From Clostridiales bacterium (lineage in GTDB: Bacteria; Bacillota; Clostridia; Lachnospirales; Anaerotignaceae): a stretch of 8,043 nt of DNA. This document shows positions 1 to 5,880 of the stretch, piece by piece; the stretch's first letter is position 1; every line of letters begins with the position of its first letter. The stretch is from positions 1 through 8,043 of the forward strand of contig JAJQDF010000035.1 in assembly GCA_021202325.1 (NCBI GenBank), read 5' to 3'. Position numbers and translations under genes: made by a program. Below the pieces are notes generated by a model. It was not told the DNA's origin and did no database searches. It was given only the letters and a program-made list of their open reading frames with translations.

Positions 1-85
1 TAATTATATCTTACATCAGTTTGGAGGTTTACACAAACCTTGGGATACTCCCGAATCAACTGATTTAAACGCTGAACTGTCGGTA
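1..85. other. Left-edge non-coding stretch, no gene recognised
   Basis: AT-rich sequence with no convincing gene. A small perfect dyad, AGGTTT-ACAC-AAACCT, lies at 25-40. It has no flanking T-run, so it is not called a terminator. The minus strand has an open frame from about 125 to the left edge, but it lacks a start codon with an SD site and partly runs through the adjacent repeats. Confidence 0.4.
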
Positions 86-698
86 CTTCTCCCTTCTTCT
101 TTCCTCTGTTCGATATCGGCGCATTACTTCACTCACGTTTGTACTGCTTGTAGATCACAGATAATCAGCAGAGTGGTGGCATGTTTATGACGAGTGAACG
201 GACGGCTCGCAAGAGTTGTGTGAACGAGGAATATGCCGACACGAAGCGTACCCACCGCAGATGGGGGATATCTCGTGCTCCTTTCTTCCGCCACTGGCAG
301 CAGTCGCACTTATTTCCTCTGTTCGATATCGGCGCATCACTTCACTACCGTTCGTACTGCTTGTATCTCACAGAATCTCGCTCTCCCTTCATCCGCCACT
401 GGCGGCGGTCGAGTTCGATTCCACAGGCGACGGTCGAATTAGGTTCTTACTATATCATTTGGCCTGCCTCTGTTCGAAATCGTCGCATTGCTTCGTTTCC
501 ACTTGCACTGCTCGTTTCTCACAGATAAACCTTCTCCCTTCATCTGCCTCAGGCAGCGGTCGAACTTAGTTCCTACTACATCATTAGGCTTGCCTCTGTT
601 CGCTTGTCTCGCCTTGCTCACTGCCGTTCGCAATTCTTCGCAGCTCACAGATAAATCTTCTCCCTTCTTCCGCCACTGGCAGCAGTCGAAGATTTATC
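86..698. repeat. Array of degenerate intergenic repeats
   Basis: Two motifs alternate on the plus strand. Motif A begins CCTCTGTTCG and continues through a region resembling CGGCGCATTACTTCACT to TCACAGATAA; copies start at 103, 316, 467 and 593. Motif B resembles TTCTTCCGCCACTGGCAGC followed by AGTCG; copies lie at 283-306, 388-411, 539-562 and 665-688, with a clipped one near 86-99. Copies of A starting at 103 and 316 are nearly identical over about 57 bp, while later ones are more diverged. A linker resembling TTCCTACTACATCATTAGGC precedes the copies at 467 and 593. A probable inverted, diverged copy of motif A occupies roughly 188-245. Copy spacing is 213, 151 and 126 bp, so this is not a CRISPR array. 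Several open frames cross the region in different directions, but they differ between repeat copies and have no SD site, so I call none coding. It could be a decayed MITE-like or genome-wide dispersed repeat. Confidence 0.75.
650..698. repeat. Perfect 11-bp inverted repeat around motif B, at the sleB 3' end
   Basis: GATAAATCTTC at 650-660 is the exact reverse complement of GAAGATTTATC at 688-698. The 27-bp interior contains one copy of the array motif B with a GCCACTGGC core at 672-680. The sleB stop codon lies inside the right arm. On the sleB strand the stem is not followed by a run of U, so it is not a textbook intrinsic terminator, though it may act as a 3'-end stabiliser or weak terminator. 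Confidence 0.6.
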
Positions 699-1260
699 CA
701 AATACGTGTCTGCCTATCTGGGTTTTTATTGGGATAGACCATATCCATTTGGAGGTGGCCGTTGAGGGATTCCAAAAATATAATGCGCCATCCGTCGGAT
801 CCCAGCCATTAAGCGCATCAAGTGCGGCGTTGAGAGCAGATTCACTTAGTGCCAAGTTTATTTGGCCATCTCTAACTGAATCGAAAGCTCCGCTTTGATA
901 GACAACCTCAGCAATAGTATCCGGAAACTGGTCGCTCGCCACACGGTTCAGAACAACCGCACCTATAGCCACCTGCCCGGTATAGGGCTCTCCCCTGCCC
1001 TCGCCATTTATTACCGAAGCAAGTATATACAACTCGTCCTCCGATGCCGCCTCCGTTGATATGCCAAGCCTTTCTAATGTTGCATTTCCGACTATACCGT
1101 CAGGATTAAGTCCGTTGGAAGACTGAAAGTTTACTACGGCATAATATGTATTCTGTCCGAATATGCCGTCCACATTGTCGGTATAATAGCCCAAATCCTT
1201 CAGTCTTTGCTGTATCTGTGCGACTCTGCTGCCGCTTGAACCCCAATAATATACTGCCAC
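694..1260 (-). CDS. sleB: SleB-type spore cortex-lytic enzyme (PG-binding domain plus Hydrolase_2)
   Basis: Predicted spore cortex hydrolase of the SleB/CwlJ family, a lytic-transglycosylase-like enzyme that opens muramic-delta-lactam-containing cortex during germination. Residues 5-65 (numbered from this start) form a PG_binding_1 domain (VAQIQQRLKDLGYY, VDGIFG, DGIVGNATLERLG). Residues 77-188 form the Hydrolase_2 domain, with the hallmark GEGRGEPYTGQVAIGAVVLN carrying the expected catalytic Glu (E87) and ending in the family-typical ALYFWNP and GRHVFG. Start choice: an in-frame GTG at 1269 abuts the purine run, whereas AGGTGG (1271-1266 on the minus strand) sits 5 nt before the GTG at 1260, which I prefer. 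The product is about 188 aa. There is no Sec signal peptide, unlike the exported SleB of Bacillus, and no ypeB partner is adjacent. It is last in the ger-spoIIR run. The stop TAA falls inside a repeat-array unit. Family assignment is firm; the exact start is less so. Confidence 0.9.
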   Translation of the reverse strand: MAVYYWGSSGSRVAQIQQRLKDLGYYTDNVDGIFGQNTYYAVVNFQSSNGLNPDGIVGNATLERLGISTEAASEDELYILASVINGEGRGEPYTGQVAIGAVVLNRVASDQFPDTIAEVVYQSGAFDSVRDGQINLALSESALNAALDALNGWDPTDGALYFWNPSTATSKWIWSIPIKTQIGRHVFG

Positions 1261-1265
1261 TTCTG

Positions 1266-1277
1266 CCACCTCTCTCT
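1266..1277 (-). promoter_or_regulatory. sleB ribosome-binding site
   Basis: The minus strand reads AAGAGAGAGGTGG up to 1266, giving AGGTGG (5 of 6 to AGGAGG) with a 5-nt spacer to the GTG at 1260. The upstream GTG at 1269 overlaps this SD and is a poor start. Confidence 0.55.
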
Positions 1278-1324
1278 TTTAAATGTTTATGAATATATCG
1301 AATAAAAGCAAACTTTAAAATCAT

Positions 1325-1972
1325 TTAGCCCGCTACCGAATTCCACCACTCCACTATTTTGAACTTCATTTCCGGCACAGCATTGTCAGCGGAAAGCACA
1401 ACGACTTCATAGCTCTCATCGGTAAGAACATCCTTCAGCATATCCGTATCTGCACATGCTATGCCCTCGCCATTCAGGCAAAGCGGTGGATACATCACGC
1501 ACCACCAATTATGCCCCTCGCCTTCCCCTATCGTTACCCTAAGCGACAGATAATCACCCTCGGGAAATACAGCACTTCCATAATATCTAACGGGATAATG
1601 CTCATCGGACAGCTCCGCCTTAACATCGTAGCTATATCCCTCGGCCTCAATTATTTTCTCAGCTAATTTTGCTATCTCCGCCGTTTTTGCACTCAAATAT
1701 TTCTCGGCATCATCCCGGCTTTCACATTTCTGCATATCTTCGCTAAGATACTCGAGTATTCCATCCCTGACATCCAGCTTCAAGCTCTGGTCAAAATCCT
1801 CATCACTGTTGGCCAGCACATGAAACCTTATGACCGCCCCGGAAATATCCCCGCTAACTCTTTTGGCATAGGCTCTTACTGCCAAAACTGTAGTTAAAAG
1901 CAAACCACAAAGTGCCGAAACCGCAATTATTTTTATATCCTTTTTTATATAGCAGACAAATTTTCTCATCAT
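1325..1972 (-). CDS. spoIIR: Stage II sporulation protein R (pro-sigma-E processing signal)
   Basis: Forespore-made secreted signalling protein. In Bacillus subtilis SpoIIR crosses the septum and activates SpoIIGA, which cleaves pro-sigma-E in the mother cell. The 215-aa product has a basic N-terminus and one hydrophobic segment (about 13-35, IIAVSALCGLLLTTVLAV) followed by AYA-K, a possible signal-peptidase site near residue 36. Family hallmarks follow: IRFHVLANSD (48-57), LKLDVRDGILEYL (64-76), FPEGDYLSLRVTIGEG (136-151) and GHNWWCVMYPPLC (153-165). Length is normal for the family. The start is ATG at 1972, with GGGAGG 8 nt upstream and a second ATG directly following. It lies 40 bp after gerAC and 55-64 bp before sleB on the same strand. 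In Bacillus this gene is under sigma-F, earlier than ger and sleB genes; I could not identify a convincing sigma-F promoter in the short gap. Confidence 0.95.
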   Translation of the reverse strand: MMRKFVCYIKKDIKIIAVSALCGLLLTTVLAVRAYAKRVSGDISGAVIRFHVLANSDEDFDQSLKLDVRDGILEYLSEDMQKCESRDDAEKYLSAKTAEIAKLAEKIIEAEGYSYDVKAELSDEHYPVRYYGSAVFPEGDYLSLRVTIGEGEGHNWWCVMYPPLCLNGEGIACADTDMLKDVLTDESYEVVVLSADNAVPEMKFKIVEWWNSVAG

Positions 1973-1979
1973 TATGTAT

Positions 1980-1999
1980 TCCTCCCTATAAAGAGAGGA
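1980..1999 (-). promoter_or_regulatory. Hairpin sequestering the spoIIR Shine-Dalgarno
   Basis: In the transcript, UCCUCUC (1999-1993) can pair with GGGAGGA (1986-1980) across a UUUAUA loop, giving a 7-bp stem with a single U-G pair. The 3' arm is the spoIIR SD itself. This lies in the 40-bp gap after the gerAC stop, so it could lower spoIIR translation when made as part of the long ger transcript. The pairing is visible; the regulatory role is inference. Confidence 0.45.
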
Positions 2000-2012
2000 T
2001 TGCCATATTTTT

Positions 2013-3029
2013 CTATTTTATAACTCCTGTAGAAATTATTTTTACGTCGGTATCAATGACAACATTGTCAAGACTGCCAAGCCCAACAAAATCCGCATCC
2101 ATTTCCCGCGCCTTATTTATTGTATTTTCCAAATTATTTTTTATTACCGTTTCCAGCCTGTCTTCTATATTTTTTGTGCCCCATCCGCTCTCAATAGAAC
2201 ATTCGGCCTTAATCTTGACCACCGTCTGCCCGTCATCATCGCTTACTTTTACACTTTGCTTCTTAACCCGGGCAGATAAGTCCCCATCGGAAATAAGCTC
2301 GCCCTTAGCGTTCCCCTCCAGCCATTTCACGGCAACTATATCCTCGTCGGTTATGTCCCCGGCATAATTTCCGTTCGCAATGACACAGCCGCCGTCAAGA
2401 AGAATCTCGCCGTCCTCAGTCCGTATTATCGGAATTATAAATGTCTCGTTCTGCCTCATGGATTTTATGAGATTTTCAAAATCCATATATTCCTTCATGT
2501 CGGCATCGGCATCGTTATTCCTATAGTAATCCCACAGATACAGTCCGCCCTTGGAGTCCTTCGCCATCACCGTTTCCACAGCCTCAGCCGCAGTTCCCTC
2601 CGCCGCAAATACAACAACCTTTGTATTTATTTCTTCCATTCTTTCAATATTATAGACCGTCTCCGCAAGCAGTTCGCCGTCGAAAATTATATTCTTCCCC
2701 AGCACGGCGGCCTTAAGTTGTCCGAAATATATCTCCTTGTCGGAATATTTATCCGCCAGCTTTTTTATTTCCGGCAAGGTGTTCCCGGCTACAATCTCCG
2801 TTTTCTGTTCCTCTTCGTCGGAGCCAATTTCGCTTTCAAGCTCCGCCTCGCCGGCCGACATTATATATTTTCCGTTTCCAATGACAGTATACCCCTCCGG
2901 CAAAGTGCTTTCTCCGCTGTCAATGCCCATCAGCACAACATACCGCCTGTCCTCGGTTTCCGTACTGTCATAACAGCCGGTCAAAAGCAGTGCCGCCGAC
3001 AAAAGTACAATAAGCTTCGCACTCCTCAT
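2013..3029 (-). CDS. gerAC: GerAC-family germinant receptor lipoprotein subunit
   Basis: Lipoprotein C-subunit of a GerA-type germinant receptor, expected on the outer face of the spore inner membrane. The 338-aa product starts with a short lipoprotein signal; the lipobox LLTGC puts the lipidated Cys at residue 19. This is followed by the family pattern around residues 26-37 (EDRRYVVLMGID), a variant of the usual C-W-D-R-x-E ... G-I-D motif. The middle has IYFGQLKAAVLGKNII and GGCVIANGNYAGDITDEDI, matching the family's core. The C-terminus (DADFVGLGSL then DVKIISTGVIK) preserves the family's closing strand but looks shortened: the usual segment with a conserved Trp between them is largely missing. 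The ATG overlaps the gerAB stop (ATGA), implying translational coupling. It terminates with TAG. A C-subunit is confident; the germinant cannot be told. Confidence 0.93.
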   Translation of the reverse strand: MRSAKLIVLLSAALLLTGCYDSTETEDRRYVVLMGIDSGESTLPEGYTVIGNGKYIMSAGEAELESEIGSDEEEQKTEIVAGNTLPEIKKLADKYSDKEIYFGQLKAAVLGKNIIFDGELLAETVYNIERMEEINTKVVVFAAEGTAAEAVETVMAKDSKGGLYLWDYYRNNDADADMKEYMDFENLIKSMRQNETFIIPIIRTEDGEILLDGGCVIANGNYAGDITDEDIVAVKWLEGNAKGELISDGDLSARVKKQSVKVSDDDGQTVVKIKAECSIESGWGTKNIEDRLETVIKNNLENTINKAREMDADFVGLGSLDNVVIDTDVKIISTGVIK

Positions 3030-4039
3030 TTCTTCTCACCGCCCATCCTTAAAAAAATTGCAATCAGCGGCAGTATTATCCCAAACAGCACCAGCGAAAC
3101 CCCGCCGGCCAAATAAAGCAGTCTTAATGTCCCGTTTATATTTTCGGCAAAGGCAAAAACCGCCAGCGCTGTCAAACCGCTCAGAACCATGTACCAACCT
3201 TTTCCGCCGAAAACAGCGCCGCAGGAAAAAATCCCGAGCCCCACAGCCCCAAAGGCCGCAAATATCCACAGCCGAAGCATAAAAACATCCTGCTTATCGC
3301 CGAATATATATTCAAAGCTCACAGTGTCCATAATATTCAGCGCAGGATATGTCCTGACCGCAGTATCGGCCAAGCCGAATTTCGACACGGCCGTATAGGT
3401 GAACAAAACCGCAGCGGCAACGGCTATAACCACTGCACAAACCGCCTTTTCAGCTGTATTTTCGCCGTCGGTATAGGGCAAAAGCACATACAGCGCCTGA
3501 ACTCCGCCAAACATACAGGCACACTTTATTCCTCCGGCAATGACATTTTCGTCTGCGCCGCCAAAGGCCGAAGAAAGCAGTCCGCCGCTTGCATCGGCAA
3601 AGCAAAGAATAGCCGCAATTACCGCATTTACGGCAACAATGACAAAAAGCAGTTCCCCTGCCCTGCCGACCGTTTGTATACCCAAAACCGCCATGTAAAT
3701 CGCCGCCAACACGAATACTGCCGCAACGATCCACTGCGGTGTGTTGGGCAGAAGATACAGGCTTACCGCACCGCAAACAAGCCTGAGATTTATACCCGAA
3801 TAGACAATCATACTTATTCCGGCAAGCCACGCAGATAATTTCTGCACCGCCGGCTTCATTTTGCTTTCAACAAAGCATATCAGCCAACTTTCGGCTACCA
3901 CAATCACAGCGCCGAGAATCACGCTGTAGACGTTAAACACCGCCGCAGAAGGCATTCCCACCAGCGCCGACGAAAATATCCAAAGTATAACCAGTGCCTG
4001 CATTTGCCTTGCCGAAATTCTTCCGTTTGTAAAGAGCAT
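3026..4039 (-). CDS. gerAB: GerAB-family germinant receptor permease-like subunit
   Basis: Integral membrane B-subunit of a GerA-type receptor, from the amino acid-polyamine-organocation (APC) transporter superfamily; in characterised systems it carries the germinant-binding pocket. The 337-aa product begins with the typical ISARQMQALVILW and has about ten hydrophobic segments, among them roughly 13-35, 38-58, 70-96, 103-122, 128-148, 199-217, 256-275, 283-299 and 306-330. Signature stretches include GRAGELLFVIVAVN (125-138) and RTYPALNIMDTVSFEYIFG (229-247). It ends in a charged tail, EKK. It is somewhat shorter than common Bacillus GerAB proteins of about 360 aa. GAGGAGGG lies 6 nt before the ATG. 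It sits between the A and C subunits, 1 bp after gerAA and overlapping gerAC by 4 bp. Confidence 0.94.
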   Translation of the reverse strand: MLFTNGRISARQMQALVILWIFSSALVGMPSAAVFNVYSVILGAVIVVAESWLICFVESKMKPAVQKLSAWLAGISMIVYSGINLRLVCGAVSLYLLPNTPQWIVAAVFVLAAIYMAVLGIQTVGRAGELLFVIVAVNAVIAAILCFADASGGLLSSAFGGADENVIAGGIKCACMFGGVQALYVLLPYTDGENTAEKAVCAVVIAVAAAVLFTYTAVSKFGLADTAVRTYPALNIMDTVSFEYIFGDKQDVFMLRLWIFAAFGAVGLGIFSCGAVFGGKGWYMVLSGLTALAVFAFAENINGTLRLLYLAGGVSLVLFGIILPLIAIFLRMGGEKK

Positions 4040-4040
4040 T

Positions 4041-5510
4041 TCAATCCCTCCTCACTCGGTTTTTTGCCGAAGAGAAAACAGGCCGTTTTTTCAGCATAAA
4101 CAGCGGCATCCGCACAACGCTGTCCTTCAGGTCGTCCCAGCCGTTTTCCGAAGCGGAACAATAGGGATACATATAGGGTATACCAAAACTTCCCAGCGAG
4201 CAAAGATGAACCAGTGTCAGCATAATTCCAATCCAAAAGCCGAAAAGCCCCAGCACCGCCGACAGCGCCAAAACGCCGTATTTACACAGCCTTATGCCGT
4301 TCACCATGGACTGATTCGGAATGACAAATGTGCAAATTCCGGTTACCGCCGAAATTATGACAACAACCGGGCCCACCAGTCCTGCATCAACGGCCGCCTG
4401 GCCAATTACGATTCCGCCGACAATTCCCAGCGTTGAGCCTATGGGCGACGGCAGACGGATTCCGGCCTCACGCAGAAGTTCGAAGGCAATTTCCATTATA
4501 AAAACCTCCGTCACCGCCGAAAACGGCACATTTATCCTTGTTCCGGCGATTTTCAGCACGACTTCCACGGGCAAAAGGTTTGGATTATAAAGAGTCAGCG
4601 CAATATAAAGCCCCGGCAGGCCAAGGGCGATAAAGGCCGCCGCATAACGAATCAGCCGGATAAAACTCATAATTTCCCAGCGGTCATAGTAGTCCTCCGC
4701 CGCCTGGAAAAAGGTGTTCAGCGTGGAAGGAAGCATGAGTACCATAGGCGAATTGTCAACGGCAACGACCACCCTGCCCTCGAACAGCGCCGCCGAAGCC
4801 TTATCCGGCCTCTCCGTCATCTGCACCTGCGGAAACGGCGACCACCATTTGCGCTCCGTCATCTGTTCGATGTATCCGGCATCCAGTATGGCGTCAACAT
4901 CAATGTTTTCAAGGCTTTTCTTGACCTTTTCGACGACCTCGCTCCGCACAATACCGTCCATGTACATCACGGCAACATCGGTTTGGCTTCTTCTTCCAAT
5001 TTTTGTTCGGAAAACTTTCAGGGAAGTATCACGGATACGCCTCCGCATCAGCACCACGTTTTTGCTGACGGACTCGGCAAAAGCATCCTTGGGCCCCTGC
5101 ACAACGATTTCGTTTTCGGCCTCGGGAACGCCCCTTGTCGGCCAACCCTTGGTGGACGCCACCAGTGCCTTTTCCTCACCTTCGGCAAAAATGACAGTAT
5201 CTCCCAGCAAAATCGATGTGAACAGGTTTTCGAAATCCGTCTCCTCGTCCAGCTCGCCGACACTTATGGCCTCCGCTTTGAGCTTATCCAAAATATTTTC
5301 GCCCCAGCCAACCCTGGTTCGGTTCATCAGGTTTGTCATGATTGAATTTTCAATGACATCGGTGTCAACAATATTGTCAATATATACCAAAACCATGTCG
5401 ATATTTTTATCTGCCCCGGCCTTGAACGGTCTGTAAACGATGTCGGCGCAGTCCTTGAAGGCCTCCTGCAGTATGTTTTCATTGGTTTTCAAATTTTTGG
5501 AAACAAGCAA
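4041..5510 (-). CDS. gerAA: GerAA-family germinant receptor A-subunit
   Basis: A-subunit of a GerA-type germinant receptor in the spore inner membrane; GerA complexes have been proposed to act as oligomeric ligand-gated ion channels. The 489-aa length is typical. Residues 1-280 are the soluble N-terminal domains, with DMVLVYIDNIVD (38-49), ENEIVVQGPKDAFAES (132-147), VVLMRRRIRDTSLKVFR (152-168), SPFPQ with TERPD (224-236) and VVVAVDNSPMVLMLPST (247-263). The C-terminal half is membrane-embedded: about 286-308, 325-350 with the near-invariant ELLREAGIRLPSPIG (344-358), then IVGGIVIGQAAVDAGLVGP (363-381), 383-400 and 410-440. The start is TTG at 5510, since an in-frame stop lies 7-9 nt upstream and a strong GAGAGGAG SD lies 9 nt before it. 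It is the first gene of the ger operon. GC-rich third positions contrast with the divergent gene. Confidence 0.96.
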   Translation of the reverse strand: MLVSKNLKTNENILQEAFKDCADIVYRPFKAGADKNIDMVLVYIDNIVDTDVIENSIMTNLMNRTRVGWGENILDKLKAEAISVGELDEETDFENLFTSILLGDTVIFAEGEEKALVASTKGWPTRGVPEAENEIVVQGPKDAFAESVSKNVVLMRRRIRDTSLKVFRTKIGRRSQTDVAVMYMDGIVRSEVVEKVKKSLENIDVDAILDAGYIEQMTERKWWSPFPQVQMTERPDKASAALFEGRVVVAVDNSPMVLMLPSTLNTFFQAAEDYYDRWEIMSFIRLIRYAAAFIALGLPGLYIALTLYNPNLLPVEVVLKIAGTRINVPFSAVTEVFIMEIAFELLREAGIRLPSPIGSTLGIVGGIVIGQAAVDAGLVGPVVVIISAVTGICTFVIPNQSMVNGIRLCKYGVLALSAVLGLFGFWIGIMLTLVHLCSLGSFGIPYMYPYCSASENGWDDLKDSVVRMPLFMLKKRPVFSSAKNRVRRD

Positions 5511-5519
5511 AAAATTTCA

Positions 5520-5527
5520 CTCCTCTC
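5520..5527 (-). promoter_or_regulatory. gerAA ribosome-binding site deciding a TTG start
   Basis: GAGAGGAG on the minus strand lies 9 nt before TTG 5510. The next upstream in-frame codon that matters is a TGA at 5519-5517, so no ATG or GTG alternative exists upstream. This fixes the start of gerAA at TTG or a downstream codon. Confidence 0.7.
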
Positions 5528-5532
5528 GGAAA

Positions 5533-5562
5533 TATGTTGCACCATAAATTGTAAAATTATTC
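5533..5562 (-). promoter_or_regulatory. Sigma-G-like forespore promoter of the ger operon
   Basis: The minus strand has GAATA (5562-5558), an 18-nt spacer, then CAACATA (5539-5533). The Bacillus sigma-G consensus is roughly GHATR - 18 - CATWHTA; the -35 fits fully, the -10 at all but the third base, and the spacer fits. Transcription would start near 5526, giving an unusually short leader that only just keeps the SD. The match is by eye. Confidence 0.45.
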
Positions 5563-5630
5563 GTGCCGAACCACTATTTTTTCATAGAGTTCCCCAGCTA
5601 ATATAGTTCCATGAAAATTTTCCCAATTCG

Positions 5631-5638
5631 TGTATACA
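5631..5638. promoter_or_regulatory. TGTATACA palindrome, upstream copy
   Basis: The TGTATACA palindrome is followed by AATCCTGATTTT. A second copy with the same following CCTGAT element lies 91 bp downstream, suggesting paired operator sites. The core resembles operators of FadR-subfamily GntR regulators, such as the Bacillus GntR site centred on TTGTATACAA. No regulator gene is in the window. Confidence 0.35.
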
Positions 5639-5655
5639 ATCCTGATTTTCTGAAA

Positions 5656-5704
5656 ATTTTACACAACTTTTAGTTGTGTAAAATGTGTAAAAAACTGTGT
5701 AAAA
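5656..5704. promoter_or_regulatory. Cluster of four TTTTACACA (DnaA-box-like) 9-mers with a 12-bp dyad
   Basis: TTTTACACA occurs forward at 5657-5665 and as its complement TGTGTAAAA at 5675-5683, 5684-5692 and 5696-5704. The first two form a perfect inverted repeat with 12-nt arms (5656-5667 and 5673-5684) and a 5-nt loop. Each 9-mer fits the relaxed DnaA-box pattern TTWTNCACA but not the strict TTATCCACA. It could instead be the operator of an unknown dimeric regulator, or a structured RNA element. Neither strand shows the T-run of a classic terminator beyond the arm ends. Confidence 0.5.
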
Positions 5705-5718
5705 AAGCCGATTAGCGA

Positions 5719-5732
5719 TTTTGTATACAAAA
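5719..5732. promoter_or_regulatory. TTTTGTATACAAAA 14-bp perfect palindrome (operator candidate)
   Basis: Perfect palindrome centred between 5725 and 5726, sharing the TGTATACA core with the copy at 5631-5638. It overlaps the -35 region of a candidate plus-strand promoter, a position suitable for repression. The core resembles FadR-subfamily GntR operators; this is inference from the motif alone. Confidence 0.4.
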
Positions 5733-5747
5733 AATTCCTGATAAAAT
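5719..5747 (+). promoter_or_regulatory. Candidate promoter of the surface-protein gene
   Basis: TGATAAAAT (5739-5747) is an extended -10 (TG-N-TAAAAT). With 17-nt spacing the -35 is TTTTGT (5719-5724), and with 15-nt spacing TTGTAT (5721-5726). Both are imperfect. Transcription from here would give a leader of about 135 nt containing the dyads at 5761-5778 and 5847-5859. A second TAAAAT at 5839-5844 lacks a good -35. Confidence 0.3.
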
Positions 5748-5846
5748 CAATACTTTAAGCCGATTTTTGAAAAAATCGTGTCCCGGATTAGGCATATCCA
5801 TAGACTTTTTAAGCCTCTTCTTGTACAGATTCATTTTGTAAAATCA

Positions 5847-5880
5847 GGGATAAAATCCCAACAAAAAATTTAAAAGGAGG
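5847..5880 (+). promoter_or_regulatory. Leader hairpin and perfect Shine-Dalgarno of the surface-protein gene
   Basis: GGGAT-AAA-ATCCC (5847-5859) is a small perfect hairpin 12 nt before AAAAGGAGG (5872-5880). The SD is a full match to the anti-SD and sits 8 nt before ATG 5889, as expected for a highly expressed gene. The hairpin does not cover the SD. Confidence 0.6.

Noticed and set aside
25..40. AGGTTT-ACAC-AAACCT as a terminator
   Set aside because: The stem is only 6 bp and neither strand has a following T-run.
1..125. Minus-strand open frame of about 40 codons running off the left edge (contains VQRLNQLIREYPKV)
   Set aside because: It reads plausibly, but has no ATG or GTG start or SD, starts inside a repeat copy and is cut by the window edge. 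It cannot be called without more sequence to the left.
86..698. CRISPR array
   Set aside because: Repeats are long, degenerate and unevenly spaced, one appears inverted, and no cas gene is present.
181..898. Several overlapping plus-strand open frames in the left third
   Set aside because: They run through the repeat array and antisense into sleB, change frame between copies, lack SD sites and match no family.
1106..1324. Minus-strand frame starting MILKFAFIRYIHK upstream of sleB, as a possible signal peptide by frameshift
   Set aside because: The N-terminus is not signal-like (no proper hydrophobic core or cleavage site), and the PG-binding domain already has its own SD and GTG start.
1973..2040. 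Sigma-F promoter for spoIIR, with GGCAATCCT as the -10
   Set aside because: The -10 is imperfect, and the five bases 16 nt upstream match the sigma-F -35 at only 3 of 5 positions.
4714..5436. 240-codon plus-strand open frame opposite gerAA
   Set aside because: Antisense shadow of gerAA: the opposite strand encodes clear conserved GerA motifs, while this frame is Ser/Thr-rich low-information sequence with no SD.
5779..5860. Riboswitch in the surface-protein leader
   Set aside because: Only small hairpins are seen; no conserved core of a known riboswitch class could be recognised.
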